From NCBI GenBank assembly GCA_005881695.1, contig VBBT01000107.1, positions 1-60,123 on the forward strand: a stretch of DNA of 60,123 nt, written 5' to 3'. This document shows, in pieces, positions 9,580 to 18,684 of the stretch. The notes beneath the pieces were generated by a model that was not told the DNA's origin, ran no database searches, and saw only the letters and a list, made by a program, of their open reading frames with translations. The position numbers were made by a program, and so were the translations under genes. The stretch comes from Candidatus Bathyarchaeota archaeon (lineage in GTDB: Archaea > Thermoproteota > Bathyarchaeia > 40CM-2-53-6). The number at the start of each line of letters is the position of its first letter. The first letter of the stretch is position 1.

Positions 9580-10782
9580 ATGAGCCTGAACAGTTTTCCC
9601 AACCCCGTCAACCAGACGCTTTACTTCAACAATGAGGAACACGAAGTCCCCTTCACGTACTCGATCAGAGGAAGGAGATACGAGCAAAAGCCGTTCAAAG
9701 AATGGTTCAAGCTCAAGCTGAGCGACAAGTGGATTTTCGAAGTGAAGAACACCCGGTCAGAACACGGTCGCTTCATCAGGCACAAACGACGAAACGAGAT
9801 GCTACCTCTTCGAGAAATCTTGTCGAGAGTAAAACGAATGGGCCAGCTCGGCCGTGTCCGAATTCCCCATAAACTCGGAATCTATGCGGCAGCCAGTTAT
9901 TCTAGAAATCACTTTCTTGAAAGCGATCGAGGAGTGAGGGTCACGATGGACGAAGATGTCCGGTACTTCACTTTCGATGGGCTTGCAGGGACAATGCTTG
10001 GCGCCTCGAACCGGGCCATTGTGGAGTTAAAGATTCCACCGGGCAGAACAAGTTCTCCACTAGTCAGAAAAATCCACAGTCTGCTTAGGAAAGAGAACGC
10101 GGAACAGGGAATTTCCAAGAAGGCCACGATCTTCAATCTCATCGAGGACCGAGCAAGGAAATCAGGCGAAGCCTACAAAGAACCGAGCCACAACACAGAG
10201 ATCAAAGCAAAAGTTGCGCTTGACGCAGAGGACCAGGACATTTTCCCCAGGATCAGGAGCGATCTAGCAAAAGGAAAAATCGAAGGCTTCAGACTCTCCG
10301 ACTCTTACCCAAGTGTTATGGAGACTGGTAAGCTCTACCACTACGTTCAGATGCCCACGCACGAGTACGTCAGGTTCGAAACCAGTGGGCAGTCAAGGTC
10401 CGCGACGATCAAGGAGAACTTTCAGGTCGTAGAGGATCCCTACAGACTCGGTAACGTGATCAAGAGGCGAGAGATTGAGGAGCCTATTCAGCCAGATATG
10501 CTGAAGATGCCCTACAAGATTCTCACCAGGAGGAGGAAGTACTTCATGGTTGAACGGGATGGGGGGAGAAGGGAGTACGCGGTGATGATGGATAGGAGCA
10601 CTCATCGAGGCCACGAACTCTACCAGCTGGAGGTTGAGGACGTTCTGAATTCTCCTTCTTCGAGGACAGAGACCCGGAGCATCAACGATGTGGCATCCAT
10701 GGCTAATTATCTCATAGAAGAGTATTCACTGGAACCTACGACATTGACGAAAAATCAGTGGCTGATGAGTCTGCCGAACTAG
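9580..10782 (+). CDS. Putative tandem triphosphate-tunnel (VTC-like + CYTH-like) protein
   Basis: First half: WIFEVKNTRSEHGRFIRHKR...YSRNHFLESDRGVRVTMDEDVRYF...AIVELKIPP. Second half: NTEIKAKVAL...LYHYVQMPTHEYVRFET...VIKRREIEEP...YKILTRRRKYFMVERD...MDRSTHRGHELYQLEVEDV. Adjacent to CHAD/Ppx/SixA/CYTH genes. Confidence 0.6.
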   Translation: MSLNSFPNPVNQTLYFNNEEHEVPFTYSIRGRRYEQKPFKEWFKLKLSDKWIFEVKNTRSEHGRFIRHKRRNEMLPLREILSRVKRMGQLGRVRIPHKLGIYAAASYSRNHFLESDRGVRVTMDEDVRYFTFDGLAGTMLGASNRAIVELKIPPGRTSSPLVRKIHSLLRKENAEQGISKKATIFNLIEDRARKSGEAYKEPSHNTEIKAKVALDAEDQDIFPRIRSDLAKGKIEGFRLSDSYPSVMETGKLYHYVQMPTHEYVRFETSGQSRSATIKENFQVVEDPYRLGNVIKRREIEEPIQPDMLKMPYKILTRRRKYFMVERDGGRREYAVMMDRSTHRGHELYQLEVEDVLNSPSSRTETRSINDVASMANYLIEEYSLEPTTLTKNQWLMSLPN

Positions 10783-10789
10783 GGTATCT

Positions 10790-11584
10790 TCAAGGTTTGG
10801 AGGCGATTCGCGAAACCGGATTCTCTCTGGAGACTTCGACGAATTTCCGATAGTTCTTATTCCGATTCTCGATCTCAATGTTCAGCGCTACTAGAATCTC
10901 CGCCGATCTTCTTAGCCCCTGAAGATACTCGATCATCACGTCATGGTCGCGTATTGTGCCAAGTAGGTCTTGCCACGATCGGAGGGTCGCTAGAGGTTTT
11001 GGAGGCCTTGAGAACTCTGACATTTCCAGAACATAACGAAGTTGTTTACAGTCTCTCCTTACGACGTGCAGTCCCTCCACTTTTGAAGGGTCCTCCCTTA
11101 CTAGCGGGAGTTCGCTGGTGATCTTCGAGCCTAGTTTTCTCACGACTTTGTTGTATCTTCTCTGGAGTATGGGGTCGGAAAGGTCTCTCGGTTTTACACG
11201 GGGTCCTGGGTCTTTCTGAACGGACAAAGCTAGCTCTTTCGCTTGCTCGAGGTGGGACTTGCGTGATTTCCTCAAATCCTCTATGAGCCGTTCGTACGCG
11301 GGATTCTGCTTGTACTCTGACAGCTTCGAGAGAATAATATCTTGGTCTCTCACACTAGCGTTTACTTTCATCAACTTCTTGATACGAGCCATGGCTTTCT
11401 GTGCCTTGTTCTGGTTCCTCGTGGCCTTTGGAAGCAATGCGAAGGCTGACTGCAGTCGACGGGTCGCGGTCCGAAGCCTGTGAACGTTCTCGGCGTTTGG
11501 GTCTCTGAGGTAGGCCTTGACTCTCCGAGTCAGCGCTTTCGCGAATCTGGTGTACTCCTTCGCAAAAGACTCGCGGGTAATCAA
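10790..11584 (-). CDS. CHAD domain protein
   Basis: NVHRLRTATRRLQSAFALL...ASVRDQDIILSKL...EGLHVVRRDCKQLRYVLEM...TIRDHDVMIEYL; conserved His/Arg helices typical of CHAD. Confidence 0.85.
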   Translation of the reverse strand: MITRESFAKEYTRFAKALTRRVKAYLRDPNAENVHRLRTATRRLQSAFALLPKATRNQNKAQKAMARIKKLMKVNASVRDQDIILSKLSEYKQNPAYERLIEDLRKSRKSHLEQAKELALSVQKDPGPRVKPRDLSDPILQRRYNKVVRKLGSKITSELPLVREDPSKVEGLHVVRRDCKQLRYVLEMSEFSRPPKPLATLRSWQDLLGTIRDHDVMIEYLQGLRRSAEILVALNIEIENRNKNYRKFVEVSRENPVSRIASKP

Positions 11585-11632
11585 GGGAAGGCTGGGTTCG
11601 AGAAGTGAGACTACTTAGGTTTTCTTCGGCGG

Positions 11633-13096
11633 CTACAGGGCGAGCTGAAGATTGAAAGCGCCTTCAAGGTCCTCGAGGTCTCTCAGGATATTCTTCATGA
11701 GCACCTTTGGGATGTGTTGCTTGCCTTGGACTATGTGAAGGCGGGGGACCCCGCGCTCAGAACTCATGGTTAGATCGATGTCCGTCTTCTGTTGGAGTTG
11801 AGCGAGTTGTATCAGGACTGAGATCTTCTTCACCATCTCCATGCTTTTCTTGTCAAGCAGGCGCTTGTAGCTAGTCTCTACCCAATCTGTCCTTCTCATC
11901 CCATTTGCTCTTGCAACAGACAGGGCCATAATGAGCTGGTCCACGTGTGACAGGACACTATCCGCCTCCAATACTATGTAGAAAAGGGTCTCGGGATTGT
12001 AGATGGGAAGGTCCGGCAAGACGTGATCGAGGGCTTCGGAAAGAATCGCGTACTCCCTCTTTGTCAGGTTTCTATGTGATAAGAGAGACTTGGCCAGTTT
12101 TTCTTGGGCGGAAGCTTTCACGTGCGCTTGTGCCCCTTCGCGCATCAGAACTCTGTCTACGAGTCCTTGGCGGTACGAGCTAGGGCTTTCGAGGAAACCT
12201 GAGAGCACCCCGTCCCTAAGACCATGGGTACTAACAATGAGTTTGCGGAAACCAATCTTCTCCATCAAGAGGTGAACTACTAGGGACCCGGCGATGATTG
12301 ATTGGCTTCTCTCTTGACCTATGGCTGGATTCTTTCTGATTGCTCTTAGACTCATTCTGCGAAGGGCGCGGTGTACTGATTCCACGGCGTTCCTCTTCAT
12401 CGAGTAATTGTGCAGCTTGTTGAGCGGGTACTTGCGACGCATCTGGTCATACCTGGCTAATGCGCGCACGGAGCCTCCGACCCCTACGAGGTCGAGGCTT
12501 TTCGAAGTTGGAAGATGTTTCTTCTCCGGCAGGAGTTCAAGTATCCGTTTTCTCATCCGTGCATAGTTTTTCTTTGTGTAAGACCCATTTGGTTTAGCGT
12601 AGAGGTCTGTTAGCCTTAATCCTCCTAGAGGGACTGAGAGGATTTTTCTGATAGTCGGCTCCGAGTAGATGACCATCTCAAGGCTTCCTCCTCCAAGGTC
12701 GAAGAACAAGCCGGCATGAACGCTGGTCGCGCTCTTCGCTCCTTCGAACGCGTATACCGCTTCTTCTTTTTCGGAGAGAACTTTGAACTTGAACCCAGTC
12801 TCCTGGTAGGCTTGTTTGAGGAACTCCTCTCGGTTCCCAGCCTCCCTAACGGCGCTGGTAGCGACAGGGAGGACGTAGCTTGATCGCTCAAGGTCAACAA
12901 TCGCGCGGAACTGTTTCAGAGCTTTGAGAGTACGTCGGATGGGTTTGTCTCCGAGAAAGCCCGTTTGATCAAGCCCTTCTCCAACCTTCGCGAGGACCGA
13001 ATGCTGTCCATACGCGACGAACGACTTGTCCCGCCTAACTTTGTAGTTCACCAGTTTTAGCGAGTTGTAGCCTAGGTCTATCACGGAGACTTTCAA
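11633..13096 (-). CDS. Exopolyphosphatase / Ppx-GppA family
   Basis: MKVSVIDLGYNSLKLVNYKV...LPVATSAVREAGNREEFL...VLSEKEEAVYAFEGAKSA...GLFFDLGGGSLEMV, plus C-terminal helical domain. Confidence 0.9.
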   Translation of the reverse strand: MKVSVIDLGYNSLKLVNYKVRRDKSFVAYGQHSVLAKVGEGLDQTGFLGDKPIRRTLKALKQFRAIVDLERSSYVLPVATSAVREAGNREEFLKQAYQETGFKFKVLSEKEEAVYAFEGAKSATSVHAGLFFDLGGGSLEMVIYSEPTIRKILSVPLGGLRLTDLYAKPNGSYTKKNYARMRKRILELLPEKKHLPTSKSLDLVGVGGSVRALARYDQMRRKYPLNKLHNYSMKRNAVESVHRALRRMSLRAIRKNPAIGQERSQSIIAGSLVVHLLMEKIGFRKLIVSTHGLRDGVLSGFLESPSSYRQGLVDRVLMREGAQAHVKASAQEKLAKSLLSHRNLTKREYAILSEALDHVLPDLPIYNPETLFYIVLEADSVLSHVDQLIMALSVARANGMRRTDWVETSYKRLLDKKSMEMVKKISVLIQLAQLQQKTDIDLTMSSERGVPRLHIVQGKQHIPKVLMKNILRDLEDLEGAFNLQLAL

Positions 13097-13164
13097 ACTT
13101 GGCTAGGCCCGCCCGTCGTTTACGTTTCACTTCGGCGGGTTCAAGGGTATTCGTCTTGGACTTA

Positions 13165-13782
13165 TCAAGACATCTTAGCGATAATTTTCGGCGTGAGAAG
13201 CCAACGGAGTTCGCCGGAGATTCGAGGTGAAAACGATGTTATTCGGACTTTTGCGACCCCTCCCTTTTTCAGAACGATTTTGGCGCTCGTGGTCCCGATG
13301 ATCTCTCCTATCATGGAAGTCAGGTAAGGTTCGTGGCCTACAAGGATTGGTCTGAGGTTTTGTTCGAGTCGTGCAAGTTTGCGATAGAGTCCTGTTTTGC
13401 TTCCGTCTGGTTTCAATTCGTCCCATTCTTCCAATGTCGGGATCTCGAGGATCTTGGCCGCAATTTCAGCGGTCTCTCGAGCTCTTCTCAACGGACTTGT
13501 ATAGATCCGGTCGGTTTGCAATCCGATTGCCTTCAATGACTTTGCTATTTTCTGCATCTCGGTTCGGCCTTCTGGTGTTAGGGGTCGTTCGGAATCCTTC
13601 TCCACAACTGTCATTCGGTTCCCAGCCTCCCCATGCCTGAGTATGAAGAGGTCGATTTTCGCAGAGCCCGCCTTCTTTGATGGAGTCGGAACGGGCGTTA
13701 GTGAGGGTGCTCTCTTTATTTCGACCTCTTTTTTGTCCGAGAAGGCGCGCCGTTGTCTCCTTGCTCTCTTGGGCTCTGTCAA
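13165..13782 (-). CDS. Histidine phosphatase, SixA-like
   Basis: IDLFILRHGEAGNR...RPLTPEGRTEMQKIAKSL...IYTSPLRRARETAEIAA...ILVGHEPYLTSMIG. Confidence 0.88.
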   Translation of the reverse strand: MTEPKRARRQRRAFSDKKEVEIKRAPSLTPVPTPSKKAGSAKIDLFILRHGEAGNRMTVVEKDSERPLTPEGRTEMQKIAKSLKAIGLQTDRIYTSPLRRARETAEIAAKILEIPTLEEWDELKPDGSKTGLYRKLARLEQNLRPILVGHEPYLTSMIGEIIGTTSAKIVLKKGGVAKVRITSFSPRISGELRWLLTPKIIAKMS

Positions 13783-13849
13783 CTGTCCCTATGGCAAGTT
13801 TCGGTGAGTCAGATAAAGTTCAGTAACCGCACCTTCTCCGTTCAAAACC

Positions 13850-14656
13850 ATGAGTTGGACTAGGATGGTCAAGCTACCGCGGGCTCTCGGTTTCGGCCGG
13901 GAGATCGAATCGATCCTCCTCATACTGTCAGACCATCCTGAGGAAATTGTTAGAAAGATTGCTGATAAGAAAAGTGTCGGAGATTATCGTCTGGTTGGAG
14001 AGAAGACTAAGTTTCTTGCCGACACATACTTCGACACTCTCAACCACTTTCTTTCGCATCGCAAGTTGAATCTGAGAATACGGGCAGACAACCAGGATCG
14101 TTGGATCACCATGAAGACGCATCCTAGACGAACTCTGTGGGGTGGAATGGTCCGAGCTGAAATGGAGGTTCCCTGGTCACAGGAGATTGTTGAAAAAGTG
14201 GTTTCCGAGCTGAAAATCCCGCATCAGCCCCCTAGTTCTGCCGGCCAGATCAATCCTTCAGACCCGATTGAACTATTGAAGAGTAAAGGCCTTGTTCCTA
14301 TCCAGCATAGAGAGACCCAACGGCAGGTACGAGATGTGACGTCCAGCCCTGAAGGGTCCCCCGTCCTAGCCGAACTAGACATTGACTCAGTGCTTTACGA
14401 CTTCGACGATCAAAAGATACGCCTTTTCGAGGTCGAAGTGGAGAGTAAGTCCGAAAAAGGTCAGAACGTAGTCAAGAGCGTTACCAGGAGCCTGAAGGGA
14501 GAGTACGGCCATATCTTACGAAGCTGGCGTCACGGAAAACTCGCGACTGGAACGGGGATCGCTAAGCTGTTGAAATCGGGAGAGCTGAAACCTCTCATCG
14601 ATGCTGAAAACCGGCTTCTACCGGCCGCCTACGACAGGCTCAACCGAATACTCTGA
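13850..14656 (+). CDS. CYTH domain (triphosphate tunnel) protein
   Basis: GREIESILLIL...FLADTYFDTLNHFLSHRKLNLRIRADNQDRWITMKTHPRR...RAEMEV...AELDIDSVLYDFDDQKIRLFEVEVESKS. Confidence 0.75.
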   Translation: MSWTRMVKLPRALGFGREIESILLILSDHPEEIVRKIADKKSVGDYRLVGEKTKFLADTYFDTLNHFLSHRKLNLRIRADNQDRWITMKTHPRRTLWGGMVRAEMEVPWSQEIVEKVVSELKIPHQPPSSAGQINPSDPIELLKSKGLVPIQHRETQRQVRDVTSSPEGSPVLAELDIDSVLYDFDDQKIRLFEVEVESKSEKGQNVVKSVTRSLKGEYGHILRSWRHGKLATGTGIAKLLKSGELKPLIDAENRLLPAAYDRLNRIL

Positions 14657-14717
14657 CGCCCCGTATCGGACAAGATATGTCCAGGTAATCTTCTTAGCAT
14701 CGAGGGCCCACGTCATA

Positions 14718-15059
14718 GTGGGGAGAGTATTGCTCCGCCCTAAGAGAGGCGAGGCTATCGCGTCCGTTCTCTTCGCTTTCACAGCCACCGGCTTAATCGC
14801 CCTCTTGTACAACCTTAACCCGTTCAATAGCTGGGCGCTCTTGGTCGGAGTCTGGGCGAGTTCGGAAGCACTCATGCTCTATCTCTTTCAGAACCAGCGT
14901 AGGAATGAAAAAAAATTCCAAAAGCGTCCAGTCAGCTTTCCCAACCCCGAAGGCGGCGGAATTCTCGGCGAATACGTGAACCGTCCTTGGCATAACGAGC
15001 TTGCCGAGCTTGGCCGACGATACCCGAGCAAGAAGGCGAAGAAAAAAAAGAAGGATTAG
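14718..15059 (+). CDS. Small membrane protein with Lys-rich tail
   Basis: In-frame internal start of ORF 14601..15059; two hydrophobic segments and C-term SKKAKKKKKD. The longer ORF overlaps the CYTH gene. Confidence 0.45.
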   Translation: MGRVLLRPKRGEAIASVLFAFTATGLIALLYNLNPFNSWALLVGVWASSEALMLYLFQNQRRNEKKFQKRPVSFPNPEGGGILGEYVNRPWHNELAELGRRYPSKKAKKKKKD

Positions 15060-15578
15060 ATGGTGGTCTCCCACGACACCAAGAGGATACTAGGTATCTC
15101 AAGCCTGGTGCTAATACTTGTCCTTCTTCTGGCGAGAGGCCTGCCCTTCCCTTTTCCCGGTTCACAACCATCAGCATCTCCCCGTATCCGGTACGCGCCG
15201 AGTCTAATCTTCCATGACAATGTTTCGTTCAACGGTCCGGCTCCAACTTTCAATTTGACCCTGATTCACTCCCACTCTTACATGTGGACGTTCAACGTCA
15301 CGGCCGGTTCTGTTAAGATCAATTTGACTGACCCTAAGACTGGCAATGTCTTTTGGACGGTCGGACCTCGTTCACTAGGGCAATGGCACCTGAATGGTAC
15401 TGGTTCTGTTAGTTTCAACTGGACGGCCCCGGCCTCGACATACTATTCAATGGTTCTCGAAAACCTGAACATCACCCGATCCCCGTGGTCATCGACTTGG
15501 TTCGTGGGCGGCTCTCTATATTTTTCGTGCGACATGCATGTGTGGGACCTGGATACCCCCGAGGTCCACTTCTTATGA
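15060..15578 (+). CDS. Predicted exported/membrane-anchored beta-rich protein
   Basis: N-terminal TM (ILGISSLVLILVLLLARGLPF) followed by a beta-rich domain with several NxS/T sites. Confidence 0.55.
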   Translation: MVVSHDTKRILGISSLVLILVLLLARGLPFPFPGSQPSASPRIRYAPSLIFHDNVSFNGPAPTFNLTLIHSHSYMWTFNVTAGSVKINLTDPKTGNVFWTVGPRSLGQWHLNGTGSVSFNWTAPASTYYSMVLENLNITRSPWSSTWFVGGSLYFSCDMHVWDLDTPEVHFL

Positions 15579-15658
15579 TCTGGTGACCTGCGCGTGGACT
15601 CCGACGAGCGAATAGCTCTATTAGGCTCATTAGCCACTATGAACTTTGGTCGAAGCGT

Positions 15659-16282
15659 TTGAGCGAGGGTCTTTCCGTCGACCGAGTAATGGATGTTCTA
15701 AGGAACTGCTACGATCCCGAGATACCCGTCAACATTGTTGATCTCGGTCTGGTCTACGGTGTCGCCATAGACAACGACACGGTGAAGGTTCGAATGACTC
15801 TTACAGCCGTGGGCTGCCCAGCCAGTGCCTACCTGAGTCATCAGGTCAAGGAACTGATCGAGAAGATACCAGGGGTCAAGAATGCCGACGTCGACATCGT
15901 CTGGGACCCGCCTTGGACCCCTGACAAGATGAGTGCTGCCGCGCGAGAACGTCTCCAGCAGAACCAAGAACCGGTCACTATCGAGTTCGACCCTGCCAGT
16001 TTTAAGCCTAGGAAGAAGGGGCACATCGCCAAGAACCCTGATGGGACAATTGTCCTAATCAACGAGGCGAACTCGCGTTACCTTGGGAACGAAGACATCG
16101 CCAGCCTCTGGGAGAAGAGCGATGGAAGCAAGACAATCGACGAGTTAACATCAGAACTCGCGGTGGAGAAGAAAGTCTCACCCACTGAAATTCGGATGCA
16201 GATACTAGAAGTCGTTACTCAGCTAGTCGCAATCGGATTGATCGCGCCTGAGGACGCGATGGTTCTCCCTCTTCATCCCTAG
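15659..16282 (+). CDS. MIP18/DUF59 (SufT-like) domain fused to PqqD-like domain
   Basis: VMDVLRNCYDPEIPVNIVDLGLVYGVAIDNDTVKVRMTLTAVGCPASAYL...ADVDIVWDPPWTPDKMS, then AKNPDGTIVLINEANSRYLGNEDIASLWEKSDGSKTIDELTSELA. TTG start. Confidence 0.85.
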   Translation: MSEGLSVDRVMDVLRNCYDPEIPVNIVDLGLVYGVAIDNDTVKVRMTLTAVGCPASAYLSHQVKELIEKIPGVKNADVDIVWDPPWTPDKMSAAARERLQQNQEPVTIEFDPASFKPRKKGHIAKNPDGTIVLINEANSRYLGNEDIASLWEKSDGSKTIDELTSELAVEKKVSPTEIRMQILEVVTQLVAIGLIAPEDAMVLPLHP

Positions 16283-16342
16283 ATAGTATAGCTAGGCCAT
16301 ATCTGTCCCTTACAATCCCATCAGCTTCATCAGGCATTGTAA

Positions 16343-17053
16343 GATTGCCTAGCCGAACTCTATGACGCCAATTACTCTTTCAAGAACTACGAGAAAGAAA
16401 CAGCAAAACTTCACCAATTAATCCAAGAACACAAACGCTCCCCCGGTAACGATCTGCTCGACGTCGCATGCGGGACCGGCGGCCACATCACATACCTGAA
16501 AAGAAACTATTCGGTTGAGGGCCTGGATATTAGTGAGCCAATGCTGAGACTCGCTAAGAAGAAACACCCGGATGTCGTCTTCCACCGTGGTGAGATGACT
16601 AGCTTCAAGCTAGGGAAACAATTCGATGCGGTCACCTGCCTGTTTAGCGCCATTGGCCACGTGAAAACAAAGCGCAGATTGGATCTCGCTGTTCGATGCG
16701 TGGCCCGCCACCTCAAGCCGGGCGGGGTATTAGTCGTGGAGCCCTGGCCCATGCCCAAACAGTGGCAAGTCGGGCGGATAGGGGCCAACTTTGTGGATCA
16801 GCCCAACCTCAGGGTTGCACGGTTCAGCATTAGCAAAGCTCGGGGGAACCTATCGGTTCAAGACCTCCACCATCTGGTGGCCACATCTAATGGCATCGAA
16901 CATTTTGTGGAAAGGTTGGAAATGGGGCTTTTTACCCAAGACGAATATCTCGACGCGTTCAGATCAGCACGACTTGAGGTCGAATTTGACTCGGAGGGGT
17001 TGATGGGGCGAGGACTCTACTTGGCAACCAGCGCGCTCGCACCCGTAGTTTAG
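16343..17053 (+). CDS. Class I SAM-dependent methyltransferase; 5' end ambiguous
   Basis: In-frame reading from 16343: DCLAELYDANYSFKNYEKETAKLHQLIQEHKRSPGNDLLDVACGTGGHITYLKRNYSVEGLDISEPMLRLA. The track ORF starting at 16541 omits SAM motif I. No ATG/GTG/TTG between the upstream TAA (16340-16342) and motif I. Confidence 0.7.
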   Translation, partial: DCLAELYDANYSFKNYEKETAKLHQLIQEHKRSPGNDLLDVACGTGGHITYLKRNYSVEGLDISEPMLRLAKKKHPDVVFHRGEMTSFKLGKQFDAVTCLFSAIGHVKTKRRLDLAVRCVARHLKPGGVLVVEPWPMPKQWQVGRIGANFVDQPNLRVARFSISKARGNLSVQDLHHLVATSNGIEHFVERLEMGLFTQDEYLDAFRSARLEVEFDSEGLMGRGLYLATSALAPVV

Positions 17054-17673
17054 CTCTCTCTTTGTAGCTTCGCTATTCTCTGATTGAGACTAGGAGCGAA
17101 TCCATACCCTCGGATTCGTCTTTGAGTATTCGCTTCTTGCGCAAGGTTGCGGATCCTCGTAAGGGATTGGAGCATGGAGTCCTTGCCAACAATTCTCGCC
17201 GCTTCTCGATCCGCTTTGAGCCGGCCACCTTGGGACCACTGGTTCAGATAGGGCATCATCAACACAAGCGTCGCGGTAAACACCGAACCGATCAGAGTGA
17301 TTTCCAAGAGGCCATTAGATCTTCCCGGACCTAGTATCCCGATGAGGACCAGTGTCAAGGCGACTGCTCCAGCGAGCGGGAGCGCAATCATAGGTAACGC
17401 GGCCCAATTCTGTCGTCGGATAATAGTGTACTGGAAGATTATCGATGAAGCGACTAATGGTCTCCACTCCTCGGGAGTAAGCCTTCCCACCATTTGTGTC
17501 GGTAAAATTATCTCTCCATACAGCACGATCACAAAATCCGCAGGCAATCCATCAGTTGACGAAACGGCGTCGGGCTCTGGTTTCTGGATTCCAATCTGTT
17601 TGAACAGGCTTCCCGCGTCTTCTAGAATCCTGCCTACATCTGGGCCGTGAAGCTCGGTCTTCTCGCTGAACAT
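17050..17673 (-). CDS. Two-TM membrane protein of unknown function
   Basis: 207 aa with hydrophobic segments (ALPMIALPLAGAVALTLVLIGIL; LLEITLIGSVFTATLVLMMPYL) and HxxxE-like context near VASSIIFQYTIIRR. Confidence 0.55.
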   Translation of the reverse strand: MFSEKTELHGPDVGRILEDAGSLFKQIGIQKPEPDAVSSTDGLPADFVIVLYGEIILPTQMVGRLTPEEWRPLVASSIIFQYTIIRRQNWAALPMIALPLAGAVALTLVLIGILGPGRSNGLLEITLIGSVFTATLVLMMPYLNQWSQGGRLKADREAARIVGKDSMLQSLTRIRNLAQEANTQRRIRGYGFAPSLNQRIAKLQRES

Positions 17674-17681
17674 GCCGTTTC

Positions 17682-18113
17682 CTAGAGGGTTATTCCCATC
17701 TGTACCTCGTCGTGGTAGCGCTCGTCGTCGCCGTAGAAAGTGTCCCGTGCAGTTCCTTCTTTCTTGAAGCCGACCTTCTCGTAGACCTTGATCGCTCTGT
17801 GATTATCGGCGACTACAGTTAGTCCGAATCGATGGAGTCCCTGGTCTTTTGCCAGCTCGATTGCTCTCATCATCATCGCGGTTCCGAGGCCAGCATTCTG
17901 GAAGTCTTGGTGGATATAGATGAAGAGTTCCGCGACGCCCTTGCGTCGGTCAAATGGGAATTGGAATACCTGCAAGTGTCCAACCACTGTTTCTTCTAAT
18001 CGTGCGATCAGAATGATGCTGTTCGTAGGGTTGGATGTCCAGCGCTCGATCCGGGCGCGGTCGTAGGGAGGAAGGCCCCACTTGATGGCCTCCGGTGATA
18101 GACTAGCATACAT
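17682..18113 (-). CDS. GNAT family N-acetyltransferase (homology appears to continue upstream past an in-frame TGA)
   Basis: LFIYIHQDFQNAGLGTAMMMRAIELAKDQGLHRFGLTVVADNHRAIKVYEKVGFKKEGTARD. Upstream in-frame: MSDNLVELKGGRAVRLETYRPEHKEALV-(TGA)-MYASLSPEAIKWGLP. Confidence 0.8.
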   Translation of the reverse strand: MYASLSPEAIKWGLPPYDRARIERWTSNPTNSIILIARLEETVVGHLQVFQFPFDRRKGVAELFIYIHQDFQNAGLGTAMMMRAIELAKDQGLHRFGLTVVADNHRAIKVYEKVGFKKEGTARDTFYGDDERYHDEVQMGITL

Positions 18114-18276
18114 TCAGACAAGGGCCTCCTTATGTTCGGGTCGGTATGTTTCGAGTCTTACCGCTCTTCCGCCTTTCAACTCGACAAGGTTGTCGGACAC
18201 CCGTGTAGTTGACGATTCCACTAAGGCCTTCTATCGGTGAGAGTAACGGCGGTCTGCTTTGGTCGAAGATGCCGGC

Positions 18277-18684
18277 TTAGCTGACGGGTGCCTCGGCCCG
18301 CATTGGCTGTTTCACGGTTTCCGATATGGAAATCTCCAAGCCGTCCGGGTCAAGGCACACAGCTAGTTTGATTCCCTCCTCTTCCCGCATCTTTGGTTCC
18401 ATAACGAATCTCACGTTTCTCGCCTTGAGGTCGCGGTATGTCTTGTTAAGATCAGTCACGTTGAATCCTATTGTTGATGTTCCTGCGATAATCTCTCTCT
18501 GCGCGGGCGTCGAGGCAGTGCGGGGCTTTGATATGTGAAGCGCGAGAGTAGTAGCACCTGTCTGGAACTCAGTCCACTCATTCGTCTTGTACTTGAGAGG
18601 CATACCGAGGATGTTCTTGTAGAATTCCACTGATTGCTCCATGTTCGATACTCCGATCATAACATAGTCAATCTGTTTGAACAT
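18277..18684 (-). CDS. Glyoxalase/VOC superfamily protein
   Basis: MFKQIDYVMIGVSNMEQSVEFYKNILGMPLKYKTNEWTEFQTG...CLDPDGLEISISE. Internal ATG preferred over track start 18741. Confidence 0.85.
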   Translation of the reverse strand: MFKQIDYVMIGVSNMEQSVEFYKNILGMPLKYKTNEWTEFQTGATTLALHISKPRTASTPAQREIIAGTSTIGFNVTDLNKTYRDLKARNVRFVMEPKMREEEGIKLAVCLDPDGLEISISETVKQPMRAEAPVS

